DNA of 64,000 nt from Isoetes taiwanensis (GCA_021234155.1 JAJEKV010000003.1:7874413-7938412), one strand, 5' to 3'; shown: positions 11,433 to 23,190, counted from the first letter of the stretch. Program-made: numbers and translations. Notes: generated by a model from the sequence alone, not told the origin.

Positions 11433-13320
11433 TTGCAGAAGCAACGGCAAAGAGCAAGCAAGATGAGGCAGCAATTGTCAAATGAAAATTTAGATTGGAG
11501 TATTGAGCACTCAAAAAAGCAATTGCAACATGCAGCCTCCATAATCACAAAAACGTTTTTGGATTTGACAGGTTTGATGTCTACAGACCAGAAGAAAGAA
11601 GTATGGCATCTAGTGGAGAACAACAAAGTTATGCAGGTTGCAGTGTCTGATAAGGAAAAGATTATTCACAGTGAAATTGTCGGTAGCATCCAAGAAACCA
11701 TACAACATGTGAAAGGAGTGGAGTCCAATGACAAATTAGCAGCAAAAAGAGCAGCATTAGTCATGGCACTTGGGAAGGTTAGGCATGGCAGTAAAAGATT
11801 AGCTGCCAAGGCTTCAGGAATTCATCCAAGGAATTGTTCCAGAGCTAAGAAGCACCGTGTTGCAATTAGTAATAAAAATGCATTGTGGGCTCTTGGGGGA
11901 AGGCAGAAGAGAAAGAATTCCCTGAGCTATGAAGTGATTGAAAAAGTTGTGGATTATTGGACAAACTACACCAGAGTTTCGCCTAACTTCAAGGACTTCA
12001 GATCTGGTAGAGGAAAACATCCTAAGCATCCAACACATTACCTTGATGTGAGCCAGGTATACTATCTGTAGATCAGTTTTTTACTAAGTCTTTTTCACGT
12101 TTACTAATACTAATATTTTTTATAAGTTTTGAAGTATTGATTCTAATATGATCTGCTAATGGAATTAATCTGCACATTCTTTTTGTAGTAGCAAGTTTTA
12201 GTGCTATTGATGGTTGATAATAGATCATTTTTTGATATAGTGCTAAGGTTTCTCACCTTTATAATGTTGGTGTCACATTTAGTAATTGTGTTGATGTCAG
12301 TGCCACTGTTAGTGATTTTGTAAATGACAGTGCTAATATTACTAATTTCGTTAATGTTGGTGCCACTGTTAGTAATTTTGTCAATGTTAGCACTAAACTT
12401 AATCTCTAGGTAGTGAAGCACCACCTACCACTACAAATTAGCAATGCTTTCATCCCAATGTCCTAGCACTGGTCAGTGGTTTGGTTTGCTAATGGTTATG
12501 TTGTAATGCTAATGGAATCAATAATTAGTTATAAGTTGCTATTCATTAGCAGTTGTTTTTTCTAGTGGTATTAGCATTAGCATTTACTAAGTAGTTTTCT
12601 ATTCTTATTCTGCAGACAGAATTCTTCACTAGTTTCAAGCAAGACAATCCAGATGTTCAAATTAAGCAGAGAGCCTTCGAGAAATTAAAGCCTTATTTTG
12701 TTGTAAAGCTATCTGAATTCAATACCCGTTGTTGCGTCTATCATGAGAGGATGTCAATGCTGAGGGAAGGGGTGAAGAACATGAGGAAAAAGTCCATGGT
12801 GCACAGTGCAGATTGCACCTGTGAGTGCAAGATATGTGACCACATGGCAAGCCAAGTAGGGTGCAATGCAGCAAGACATGTTTGGCAATCTAAATGTGGA
12901 GAAGCATGGTTTGCCCAAAGCCTAAAGGTGAGGAGTGGCATAATGAAGCATGCTTGTCAGGTGTGGTGTGGACAAAATGGAAAGGTGTCCAAAAGAAGAA
13001 ACAAAGGACAGTACCTCAAAAATCACTTGGGAGAACATAGACTACATTGAAATTGGTAAGGATAAAAATGGCAAACCCAAAAAAAGAATTGAGCATCAAT
13101 ATTTATAGACTTCACCCAATGTTTTGATGGAAACCTTCAGATCTAAAGCAAAGGAGTTTGTGACACATAATTTCAGGTATAAATGGCAGCAAACCATGTT
13201 TAGACAACTACTGAACATGTTTGCTGATGATATTATTGTATCAGTGGTTGACTTTGCAGAGAATTACTCTTTCAAGGAGCAGAATGAAGTCCAGTCCAAG
13301 AACAGGCCCAAGCACATGAC
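11433..13320 (+). pseudogene. Cys-rich, probably transposon-derived protein (DFAENY family), two exons
   Basis: Exon 1 (11433-12056) encodes a basic, helical N-terminal part (MRQQLSNENLDWSIEHSKKQ; later KKHRVAISNKNALWALGGRQ). It is joined by a GT-AG intron (12057-12615, phase 0) to exon 2. Exon 2 begins TEFFTSFKQDNPDVQ and has a cysteine cluster CTCECKICDHM. In a shifted frame follows CPKPKGEEWHNEACLSG, then METFRSKAKEFVTHNFRYKW and VVDFAENYSFKEQNEVQS. I recall the same order (Cys cluster, CPK...WH..CL, FRxxWQ, D[FY][AS]ENY...QxxQS) in many unnamed proteins of corals, hydra and other eukaryotes, thought to come from DNA transposons; this is memory, not a search. At least one frame shift near 12905 and stops at 13048 and near 13107 break it. 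The 3' end is cut by a gypsy repeat fragment at about 13302-13320. Confidence 0.6.
12240..12404. repeat. 30 bp minisatellite inside the intron
   Basis: Units begin with GTG(C/T) at 12240, 12270, 12300, 12330 and 12360, exactly 30 bp apart, with a partial sixth from 12390. A typical unit reads GTGCCACTGTTAGTAATTTT followed by GTCAATGTTA. The unit is a multiple of three, so it forms an open repeat frame on the minus strand, but nothing suggests it is translated. Confidence 0.85.
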
Positions 13321-13345
13321 AATCTGACACCGGATGCGAGAGATA
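13302..13345. repeat. Fragment of the 180 bp gypsy-associated repeat
   Basis: GGCCCAAGCACATGACAATC and CTGACACCGGATGCGAGAGA match the middle of the units at 10031 and 13586. It abuts the end of the DFAENY-family gene and marks its truncation point. Confidence 0.75.
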
Positions 13346-13585
13346 TGACCGATCAAAATTCTGCCACAAGACGAGACCAATCGAATACTTACTAAAACAT
13401 ACGCCAATCCCTATATTGGTGTCGGACTTTCATCAACAACACCATCAGGAACTAGGGTATGAATTAGTAAAACATTCTCGTAACCTTCAATAAGAGTACA
13501 ACACACACCTTTCAACACCGCGTGGCCAAGGCCAACAACGGCATCAGGCGAGGGCTATACTTCTCAAAGAAGGAAGAAGAAGGGC

Positions 13586-13808
13586 TGCCACAAAAACCCT
13601 AGCACACAGCCCGGAAAACAGCAGATTTGAGCACTGAAACAAAGACAAGCATGCAGGTATCATACACCTTTGGAAAGCTCTCTGAACCAGCTTTCCAACA
13701 AGCCCAAGTACATGAAAATCTGACACCGGATGTGAGAGATACAGTCCATCGAAGTGTCTACCGGTTGCCACAGAAACCCTAGCACACAGCCCGGAAAAGT
13801 GCCAACTA
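13586..13808. repeat. 180 bp tandem repeat, second locus
   Basis: Units start at 13586 (GGCTGCCACAAAAACCCTAG) and 13766 (GGTTGCCACAGAAACCCTAG), 180 bp apart, in the same orientation as the pair at 10031-10330. The first unit is complete; the second stops after GGAAAAGTGCCAAC. Confidence 0.85.
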
Positions 13809-13827
13809 GGCAAGTTGGGATCAAAAT

Positions 13828-13861
13828 TAAAGAATAGAATAGAATATGATTTTATCATCAC
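13828..13861 (-). mobile_element. LINE 3'-tail scrap
   Basis: AAAGAATAGAATAGAATATG followed by ATTTTATCAT matches the first bases of the LINE 3' end at about 4910-4940. It is only about 34 bp, so it is either an extremely 5'-truncated insertion or part of another element sharing the tail. Confidence 0.55.
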
Positions 13862-14557
13862 AAAACAAAGAATCGAAGAAGAAGAATCGCTGCATCACAA
13901 CAGACTGGAGGAAGAAGAATCGCTGCATCACAGACTGGAATGTAATCGGACTGGAATGTCTATGGATTGGAACTGTAATCACCCAGAACTGCTCCACTTC
14001 CTGGAATTGAAGCAACCAGACCAACCCTTTTTTATTATGCCAGAAGGTTTGTGTGGATTTGTAGAGGAAGGCAGGTCGCTGCAGTTCGATTGGGGTTTTT
14101 GGAGGTCGATTGGGCTGTTTGGTGGCCGATTTGCTTGTTTGGAGGCCGATCTCAAGCCATTTTCAGGCCGATATCAAGCTATTTGCAGGCCGAATTCAAG
14201 CTATTTGAAGGCCAAAATTCCTTTACTTGCAGGTCAAATTGCATGTCTACTATTTCCATAAGGATTTTTGTTGTTTCTAGTTTCGGTGTTCCATGTTCTT
14301 CTGTTTTTTTTTTTATTCTTTCTATTCTTCTGTTATTCTGTTCTTTCTGTCAAAAATTACCTGTAAGAGTTGTTCTTTCTATTCTTCTGTTGTTCTGTTC
14401 TTTCTGTAAAAAATTACCTGTCGAAACCAGATCCCATTGACTAGGCGCAGCCAATCCAGTGTCGGATTCTTTAATCCCTGTTAAAGTGCAAGTATTTAAG
14501 ACAAATTCGCATAATGTTGTTCTACTTTTTTGAAAGCTGATCATAAATGAAATTCTG
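13862..14557. other. Non-coding stretch with short degenerate tandem repeats
   Basis: Short direct duplications are visible: GAAGAAGAATCGCTGCATCA twice near 13877-13935, a series of AGGCCGAT(T/A)TCAAGC(C/T)ATTT units at 14130-14215, and a doubled TTCTATTCTTCTGTT(A/G)TTCT block at 14325-14410. A plus-strand open frame (13815-14261) spans these repeats but has no motif. No gene is supported. Confidence 0.5.
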
Positions 14558-14904
14558 TTAATTTAATAAAAATAGCTTGGGTTTAGCATTCTGTTAGTAA
14601 TAATAGCCATTCTCTTAGAAATTTTCTGTTGGTCTGTTATAAAAAAGGGGTCTGTTATTATACTTGGCATTCCAATTTATGATTGTGCTTGTCTGTTATT
14701 GTCTGTTTATGTCTGATATTGTACTTGTCTAATTCCAATTCTGTCGTCTTCAATTTCAGTTCATTGTTGCATTATATTGTTTGTTGTTTATTTCAGTTTA
14801 TTGTTGCATTATATTGTTTATTGTATAAAGAGTTTATGTTTTTGTTGCTTATAATATTGTTTTTAATAATAAGACATGTTCTATTTTTGTGTAGTGGAAA
14901 AGTG

Positions 14905-15000
14905 TGAATATAAGACACGTCTTATATCAATAAGACGTGTCTTATAATAATGTAATGGAAAACTATTTTTTTTTAAGACATGTCTTAAGTATGACATGGA
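14905..15000. repeat. Cluster of three short palindromes around AAGACxxGTCTT
   Basis: ATAAGACACGTCTTAT, ATAAGACGTGTCTTAT and TTAAGACATGTCTTAA lie within about 80 bp, each nearly self-complementary. The same trio recurs in copy 2 near 49790-49870. Function unknown. Confidence 0.7.
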
Positions 15001-15375
15001 GCCCAAAAGGGTTTCTTATAATAATATGACAGCCATAAAATAAGACTGACATGGAAAAAGGGCCTTAGTGCTAGTTAGTGCTAAGCTGTTAATATTCTGG
15101 TACTTGAACGGAATGCCCAATATGTAGGAACTAGTAATGGTGCCTAGCGTTGCTGGGCATAAGTTTGGCCTGTAAATGTTTTGGCCGCAATTAGAAAAGC
15201 TTGCAGTGATAATCTAACTTTTGTAACTTTTTATTATAATAAAAACTTTTGTTTAACATCATGTTAAACAAAACCTAATTCCATGCTAGATAGTATTGCA
15301 TTCGTATTTTTTCGAGCTTGGAGTGGTGAGCAAGTCCGAGTGAGGAAAATGTTAAGCTGAACATGTTTTGAGGTA

Positions 15376-15464
15376 AGACTATAGTCAAAGCCTATAACTA
15401 TAGACTATAGTCAAATCTTTTAATTATCGTCAAAGTCTATAACTATAGTCAAAGCCTATAACTC
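15376..15464. repeat. Short tandem array of ACTATAGTCAAAG(C/T)CTATA units
   Basis: Four imperfect units follow one another, with (G)ACTATAGTCAAAGCCTATAA as the core; an ATTATCGTCAAAGTCTATAA variant is included. The same array is found in copy 2 near 50255-50342. Confidence 0.75.
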
Positions 15465-15920
15465 TTTGTGACGACGCTGGACATAAGATGCACATTGTAA
15501 ATAATGAATTGGAGTCATCATTCTCGATATACATTAAGATCATACCTGCCTGCCCAAAAAGTTGTAGTGAGACACTAATGTTGGAATATAATATGTGAAT
15601 ATTACAGATTGTTATGAAGCTGGACACTAACATTGTCAATATCGTAGTGCTACTACTATTGTAGTATCGTTCTAGCAAAATATAACATCGTCTTACATTG
15701 TAATATTATGTCCAACTTTTTCTACCCTTAAACAAAGTTGGAAACTTGTTAATGATAGAACCCCCTGTTCCATGCCATTGTGGACTCATGTTTTGTAATA
15801 GCGCATGTTGTCTAAATGCTCAAAAGTCACACTTGACAATATCATGCATTTGAACTACATTCTAGGTTTTTTGTTGTCTCTAAAGCAACGTACCTACCAT
15901 AAGTTGCACCAAGTAACACA

Positions 15921-16095
15921 GTTATAAAATCCACTACCACAAATTCACACATGCAACAATCTGGGATAATTGTAATCTCGGCGCCTTGTTCCAATATTTT
16001 GGCCCATAATTATAAAATCCACTGCCACAGATTCACACATGTAACAACTTGAATTAGTTGTAACCTTGGTGCCTTGTCCCAATATTTTGCAACTG
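15921..16095. repeat. 88 bp tandem duplication
   Basis: TATAAAATCCACT(A/G)CCACA starts at 15923 and 16011, followed in both by a TTCACACATG(C/T)AACAA and CCTTGT(T/C)CCAATATTTTG(G/C) segment. Copy 2 has the same pair near 50800-50970. Confidence 0.75.
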
Positions 16096-16137
16096 GCATT
16101 CTACTCTATAGAAACGTGTGCTTAGAAGTGCCGGGCA

Positions 16138-16290
16138 CATGTAGGTGGAATACAATAGTACAAATAAAATCATCATGAATAATAAATTAATTGGGCATTT
16201 ATCCTTTGTTTCCGGAGGTATATGTTATGCCGGGCATTAGTTGTACATGTAGGTGAAATACAATAGTAGTACAAATAAAATCATGTCGCA
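16138..16290. repeat. About 106 bp tandem duplication
   Basis: CATGTAGGTG(G/A)AATACAATAG with ACAAATAAAATCAT occurs at about 16138 and 16244. The same pair is in copy 2 near 51015-51165. Confidence 0.7.
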
Positions 16291-17417
16291 GAGCAAAGAA
16301 TTGAAGGGTAGTTTGCATGATTGTAATTGAAGATGAACCATATAATATCATTACAAAGGATAAGAGAACAAATCTTGCTTAAGTAGGAACGTGAATGAAA
16401 AGTAGGAACATCAAGTTCAAAATTACACTTGCAATATTACCATTGGGCAAGGGTAGTTGATGTTTCCATAACCATAATTGTGGGAGAAAACATTGTATAT
16501 CATACATGTCTATATCAGATTGACTGAACGATGTGTTAACTTATTATCCAACCTATCCAGGAACCTAAGAATGTTGGGCACAACTCTACAGGTGCATTTA
16601 ACAACAATATAGATGGTAACACTAATAGTTCAGCTCTTATATTTGCAGTATAGACATTTTAAATAAGATATCTTGGCACAAATACCACTCTAAAATGGTT
16701 GGCATCCACAAAAAACTATGATTATTAGTAGACCATAGTTGTGTTTGGAACTACAGAGTTTTGTCAAAGGTTCTTCATTAATGAAACTGCACATTGGAGC
16801 AGCAATTGTCTAGGGTTAGAAGTGGAAAGCTAGTATTACAATTGAAGTTGATGCAGGACGTCCTGGCAGTTGTTCCAAATTGCCTAGAAAGATGCAATTC
16901 TCTCCAAGTTCGACTGGACACCAGTAGACAAAAAAATGAGGAAATTTTCGCCTTATATTATAAAGGATAAGGCCACTTTCCCTCACTTTGAAATTCAGTT
17001 TGAGGTCTCCTGCCTTTGCTGAAATTCCAAGGCATGCTTTTCAACATCCTTCTGGAGGGAAGGCAGAAGGAAGCAGCTGCAGACAGGAAGAAATTTTCAG
17101 ATCAGGGACAGCCAAAGTTGCCAAGCAAGAACCTGGTGAATTGTATAAACTCATGGACCATCCAAGTAGCAAACCCTGCTTGCAAGCCAATCATTTTACG
17201 ACTAAACCCCTTTGTGTTAGATTAGATTACTCCTCTTGACCACATTACCCAAGCCTTTTCATGTAGTCCAGTTCTTGCACTTGCATCCTTGAAATGTACC
17301 AGCCCTGAGACTTGCAGTTGGGTATCAAACCCAGGAGATCCTAATTTTGGGATCAAACTTGCTCTTTGGAGGTGCAGGTAGCAGACAATGTAGGTATAAA
17401 TTAGCGGCTATCTTTTA
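16291..17417. other. Non-coding stretch, nothing recognised
   Basis: Unique-looking sequence inside the large repeat. The open frames near 16988-17239 overlap each other and carry no motif. It is matched throughout by 51165-52280 in copy 2. Confidence 0.4.
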
Positions 17418-19893
17418 GAACTTGGCTAAAGTTTAGACTGGAAATTAGGATTCTGGCAATTAATCATGTTTTAGCCAGCATATCTACATGTATTCAGCTT
17501 CCCAGCATACGTCCAATTTCATAAAGTGCAGCTTCCTAAATTGTATTACTCATGTAACAAATTGACTTTTGCAGAGACCAAGCTTGGCATACAAAATCAC
17601 AAGACAATGGTGACATGTTGACCTTACTGACATTTATGCTGCAGCACTCTCATAAATAGGGATTGATGTCGATCAGGCTTTTCCTTCTGATATAGTCCCA
17701 CAGAAGAGCTCTCTGAAGGAGAAGAAAGGCAGATGTCTCAACCAATCAAAATGGCTTCTTACATGAAGACAGGCCCCAAGAAGCTGGGTGTGGCTAAATC
17801 CATGAACAAAATCTTCAAGGAGCATGTAAGGCTCTTCACGCAGTGTGGCCGAAGCTAAGAAGAGATTTCGAAAGGAAGTAACAGAAGGAGAAAAGATCGA
17901 CACACAGAGAATCATAAGTTTGTATCTCCTCTTCTGATAGAACTGCTTCGATCTGCCCAATCTCTACACTATGCAACTGCGTGAAGCTAAGAAGAGATTT
18001 CGAAAGGAAGTAACAGAAGGGGAAAACAACAAATAGACATAGCCGAACTCCAGTATCCACCGAAAGAATAGGTAACCCAGAGATTGTTCCAGAAGATGCG
18101 TTTTGGAGGAGGAGCTAGCAGCTCGAAGGTGCTACTGCCGCCCTAGCTTGAAGGTCCCTCGCTAACCCTAGCAAAAAAAAAACCATGTTATTTTAAAGAA
18201 TCTTACGTGGCATCATCTCTTCCATTGATTTCATCAAATCTGGGCCGCCCAAATTAGGGATGTACTTGGCTAAAGTTTAGACTGGAAATTAGGATTCTGG
18301 CAATTAATCATGTTTTAGCCAGCATATCTACATGTATTCAGCTTCCCAGCATATGTCCAATTTCATAAAGTGCAGCTTCCTAAATTGTATTACTCATGTA
18401 ACAAATTGACTTAAGCTTGGCATACAAAATCACAAGACAATGGTGACATGTTGACCTTACTGACATTTATGCTGCAGCACTCTCATAAATAGGGATTGAT
18501 GTCGATCAGGCTTTTCCTTCTGATATAGTCCCACAGAAGAGTACAAAACCTCAGGAATGACAGATCTCTCTGAAGGAGAAGAAAGGCAGATGTCTCAACC
18601 AATCAAAATGGCTTCTTACATGAAGACAGGCCCCAGGAAGCTGGGTGTGGCTAAATCCATGAACAAAATCGCATGTTGATGGCACAGCTCATTGATACTC
18701 ATGAGCTTAACTCTTTAGGAGGCCACATTGAGTGAGCATCATGTTACAGGAATTTAAGATGCCACTTGCAACTTGATGCCTTTCCTGAAGCAGACACAAC
18801 ATATAGCATTGCCATTATAAATAGTGTGAGAAATGTAAAATATCATACTTTGACATTACAAATATAAGAGCAGATGAAATGTTCATCTACAAACAATCAT
18901 ATTAATCAATGCTCCTAAAGATGGAAAATAAAACCATGAAAATAAAGACAATGCGAAAGCTAAAGCCACATACCCGCAGATATGAAAGCTTGATGCTGCC
19001 TAAACCTTGCCATAGGTGAATGCAAAGAACCTCAACATCTGGACAACGAAGTACTGGAAATAACTTTTAACTCATTTTCTTCTTATCTCTTGCTCCATCT
19101 AGAACTGTGGTAGCATCCTTGGACATGGTAATAGGTGTTCTGGCATTAAACTGCAAGTGGCTCAAGATTAAGAGCACCTCCCAACATTTGAGACGCATTT
19201 TTTCTATAGACTCCTTGCTTGACTAACCTCGAACTTTAATCCAATACCACCTTCAATGACAAAAGTTGACGAACTTGCATTTTGTAGCCACAATGTGCAG
19301 CCCATGTACATAGATCCATTTTGTGTTGAATTTGTCTCTGTTTTATGATAGAGCTCAATGCCAGGTTGCTTCTGAATTATGAACTCAGCAGATTCATTGC
19401 CAGAATGCCTCCTGTGCCTTTATTACCACCTTCAAGGAGCATGTAAGGCTCTTCACGCAGTGTGGCCGAAGCTAAGAAGAGACTTCGAAAGGAAGTAACA
19501 GAAGGAGAAAAAATCGACACACAGAGAATCATAAGTTTGTATCTCCTCTTCTGATAGAACTGCTTCGATCTGCCCAATCTCTACACTATGCAACTGCGTG
19601 AAGCTAAGAAGAGATCTCGAAAGGAAGTAACAGAAGGGGAAAACAACAAATAGACATAGCCGAACTCCAGTATCCACCGAAAGAATAGGTAACCCAGAGA
19701 TTGTTCCAGAAGATGCGTTCTGGAGGAGGAGCTAGCAGCTCGAAGGTGCTACTGCCGCCCTAGCTCGAAGGTGTTGCTGCCGCCCTCGCTAACCCTTGCA
19801 AAAAAAAAAACCATGTTATTTTAAAGAATCTTACGTGGCATCATCTCTACCATTGATTTCATCAAATCTGGGCCGCTCAAATTAGGGCTGGGT
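17418..19893. repeat. Internal mosaic of duplicated blocks (X-Y-X'-Z-Y')
   Basis: Block X (about 17418-17830) recurs as X' at about 18267-18680. Block Y (about 17814-18255) recurs as Y' at about 19431-19890. Between X' and Y' lies a single-copy part Z (18681-19430). Within Y the segment AGCTAAGAAGAGATTTCGAA with AGGAAGTAACAGAAGG is itself doubled 137 bp apart (17850 and 17987). Minus-strand open frames in Y and Y' share the wording SEEEIQTYDSLCVD, but this follows from the duplication and no protein family is recognised. Y could be a mobilised leader or first exon of some gene; unproven. Confidence 0.75.
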
Positions 19894-20399
19894 CCAACAC
19901 TTACACAATAACATTATAATATAAGATAAGATGGTAGGAAGCTAAAGGGTCGTTCACATGACACGTTTTTTGCTCAGCCAAAGTCAGCCACGGAATCAGC
20001 CCTGAAATTTTGCATAGCAGCTTATTCAGCTACGCGTGGGCTATCCCGCGTGGGCTGATGCCAAAATTTTCCCCCGGCTGATCCAAATTTGGATCAGCGC
20101 TGAATCAGCCGAAAAGCATTCACATACAAAAATATGCCAAAATTTCCTTTCGATGAAAAGGGCCACGATTCTCCTCTCAAGAAGACCTCACGTTGCAGGA
20201 TTCAAGCATTCGATTCTTCTCCACATCATTCCGATCCTTCTTTTTGATGCCAAAATCGTCCTTTATCTCTTGATCCGTTGCTGCCATAATCAGATCTGAT
20301 CGATCTGCCAAGAAGCCCATTCAAAATCGTCCTCCATCTATTAAATTTTTTTCTGAATCCTTTGTTTTCTTCCTTCCTCTGTTCGAATTCATTCTTCTC

Positions 20400-21515
20400 A
20401 TGGACCTGAACTCTTTTCCGGAAGATGGGTTTGCTGAATTTGATGAGGAGATTCCATCCACTCAGATTGCACCTGAGTATTCCAGCCCCGCGGCCATCCA
20501 AAAGACTACTACGCCGCCAAAGGGAAGGTTCTTTGGCCTAATCATGTCATTGATCATCTCTTAATGGAGTTCGCAGATGTTAAATTCAATGTGGTTAAGA
20601 AGGGGAATCTTGGGTGCAAGCATCACGATTTGATCGCAACCCGCCTCAACAGGGAGTTTAATACCAAGTATGAGGGAAAGCAAGTGAAGAATCGTCTTGA
20701 ATTCATGATCAGGCGGTATAAGAAGGAAAGAGATCAAGAGAATGGAACAGGGGGCACTCCAAGCACATGGCAAAGACTTTGATCGATAGATGCCATCCCG
20801 GGTAGCTCTACCAAGTGCGGTGGATTGCCGTGAGGCACAAATGACATTGGGTTTAGATCCCAAACAAATTCGACTCCAATGCAAGTGGTAGTAGGAAGCG
20901 CCCTTCATGTGATCGGCAAAGAAATCACGGAGATTCTTGGGAAGAGGCATAAGGGATCATGCCAAATTGAGCAACCAGCAGCCCTCCAAAGAATCAATCT
21001 AGAGGCCCGTGACTCTCGAAAGTGACAAAGATTGATGATGAGAGCGAGGAAATTCCCCGATGATTGTCAACACACACCCAAGAAGGATGGGAAGGAGAAG
21101 CAAGTCAGAAGCTAAGAAAGGGAGCCCAAAAAGAGTCTTCGGGAAAGAAGACTAAATCAAAACGCAATGACGAAGCAGTTCGAGGTGCAGCATCTATTCT
21201 GGCTGATGCTCTTACGAGCATCACTGCCATACAAAATAACTTGAAGGTTAAGGAGTTGCAACAAAAGAGAGAAGCAGCTGAGCGTGCTGAGCAATTGCAA
21301 CTGCAAATTGCATATAGGAAGGAGCAATTGCAACTGCGTCTTGCTGAGATGCAAATGAGGCTTCAACTTGATATGCATTCACGCGCATCTGCTCCCCAAA
21401 CTAGCAACATGGCGAGCCCAATTTATCCCACTAGTTTTGCTGGAGGCGAATTGCCAACTGAGGAGGAGCCATTCCATCCGTCTGCATCAAGTTCACATAC
21501 TTATTACCAGCATTA
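20400..21515 (+). pseudogene. Harbinger ORF1, Myb/SANT-like DNA-binding protein
   Basis: Second protein of PIF/Harbinger elements, which binds DNA and helps the transposase enter the nucleus and cut. Begins MDLNSFPEDGFAEFDEEIPS at 20400. After a frame change near 20520 comes the trihelix/Myb-like domain: WPNHVIDHLLMEFADVKF, the helix NRLEFMIRRYKKERD and later TPSTWQRL. The C-terminal part (21064-21515) is a Lys-rich stretch followed by a Gln/Glu/Leu-rich coiled coil (KELQQKREAAERAEQLQLQI) and ends SASSSHTYYQH. Length about 370 codons, fitting the family. The few frame breaks may be sequence errors, since they sit at CAG/CTG-rich places. Confidence 0.7.
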
Positions 21516-21950
21516 AAGTATTGAAAGAAAGATGTTGTGGTCTGAAAAATTTCAGTAACTCAGGTATGTTAAACTTATTCTTGTTATAAAAATCATTTCT
21601 CAATTTTTGGGCATGGAATTTGGGTCATGTGCAATGCAAGTCACGTTTTAATGCCTTAGGGGCTTATGTATTTATGCAACAAGTAGAAATGGTTTAAGCA
21701 ACTGCTGTGCAAGGTGGGCCAATGCAAAGTTCAGATTTTCTGTTGTACAGAAAACAGAGCACTTTAAGCAACTAAGGTGGGCCAATGCAAGTCACGTTTG
21801 AATTCATTTTGGGCTTATGTATTTATGCAACAAGGTGGGCCAATGCAAAATAAAGCTTTCCTGTTGTACAAAAAACTGAAAAAAAGCAAACTGCTTCAAG
21901 AGCATTGAATGCAATAAAATTAAAACACACAAACTTAAAACTTCTGATTT

Positions 21951-23190
21951 TTAAGGTTTCAGAAGGCCCTTGTCCTGCATATATTTGAAAATGGTCCGAC
22001 GCAAGCAATTACCTTCTCTTCGTCTCCTGCTCTCCCCTTGATTAATGGCACCACCACCATAGATTGTCACATTACCTTCTACACCTTCTTCCTCGCCATT
22101 CAATTGCAAAAAGTTGTGCAACACACAACATGCAATGACACCTCGTGGAGCAAACGGCATACTGATTGGCATGTCCATGCAAATTTTCCATCTTCCTTTC
22201 AGTAGAGCGAATGAATTTTCGATGATCACTCTTATCTGAGACAATCTTCTTGAAAAAATAATATCCTCAGCAGTATCATTAGCTTTCCTCCTCCGAACAA
22301 CTAACATAAAGGATGATGCAGGATAGCCAGAGTCACCAAGAATATACGGTTTCATTCTAATACCACGAATTCTTCTAATTGGTGAAGCAAGAATTTGTCT
22401 AGTTTGAAGCTTACCGTAAAGAGGAGAAGTGTGGAAGTGGCGAAGTGTCATGTGATCCACCCGGTGCATCGCAAAGATACGCCCCGTAATATCTTACCAA
22501 AGATCACACACCGCCTCGTAACAAAATAGAATGGAAGTGATGACGACACCAATAATCACCGGAGTATACCTTGTCAGCCGGCTTGTGACGGAATGGAATG
22601 TGTGAGCCATCTATGACACTAGCCACATGTGGCACTCCAAGATATGGACTCAAATTCTTCCATGATAGATCGCAACCCGGCACCCTCGTGAGGTCTAATG
22701 AACTCATTCCTCAAATTTGTGGCCGTGATTCCACTATAATTCTAGTATATTTATGCACCCGCTGAGACACCAAGGGCTTAACAATTGGGAACAAACAAAA
22801 AGTTTTGAGTTATGAGCAAGACGGAAAATCACACAAAAGCTAGAGCTTGCTCTTTTGTAAACAGTTCCCTTACCCATTCTTGAGGATCTCCGCTTCGAAT
22901 ATGTGGAGCCACTAATTTGAGCAAAGCCTCAAAGTTCCGCGGTATATCTCGATAGAAGCGCTCGAAATTATAATTGCCCCGCAAGACCCGATTCATGCCA
23001 CAAGGAAGAGCTCACCTCTTCCCGTGGCGACCGCCTTGATAGACCCAAGATTCCCTCGGTTGTGTTGGAGAGCACAGAGAACGTAACTATGATCCAACTC
23101 AACAAAATTTGAATCACAACACCCACAAATTGGTCGAACTCATCATGATCGAAGACTCATCCATCGATCTAGATCATGGAATAGAGGTAG
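21951..23190 (-). pseudogene. Harbinger DDE transposase
   Basis: Nuclease of the DDE_Tnp_4/PIF type that cuts and inserts the element. On the minus strand from about 23190: an N-terminal NYNFERFYRDIPRNFEALLK and GDPQEWVRELFTK region (about 22985-22855), then VASVIDGSHIPF (first Asp at about 22610), YWCRHHFHSILL, LGDSGYPASSF (second Asp at about 22333), and IIENSFALLKGRW (Glu at about 22219). It ends with the CCVLHNFL segment and a C-terminus at 21951. All three catalytic acids are present. The frame is broken between 22470 and 22503 and again upstream, where copy 2 differs at the same spot, so the true frame cannot be judged from this sequence. Confidence 0.8.

Noticed and set aside
17673-19677. 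Minus-strand frames with shared wording (SEEEIQTYDSLCVD), suggesting a gene family
   Set aside because: The similarity comes from DNA-level duplication of block Y; silent and coding positions are equally conserved and no family is recognised.
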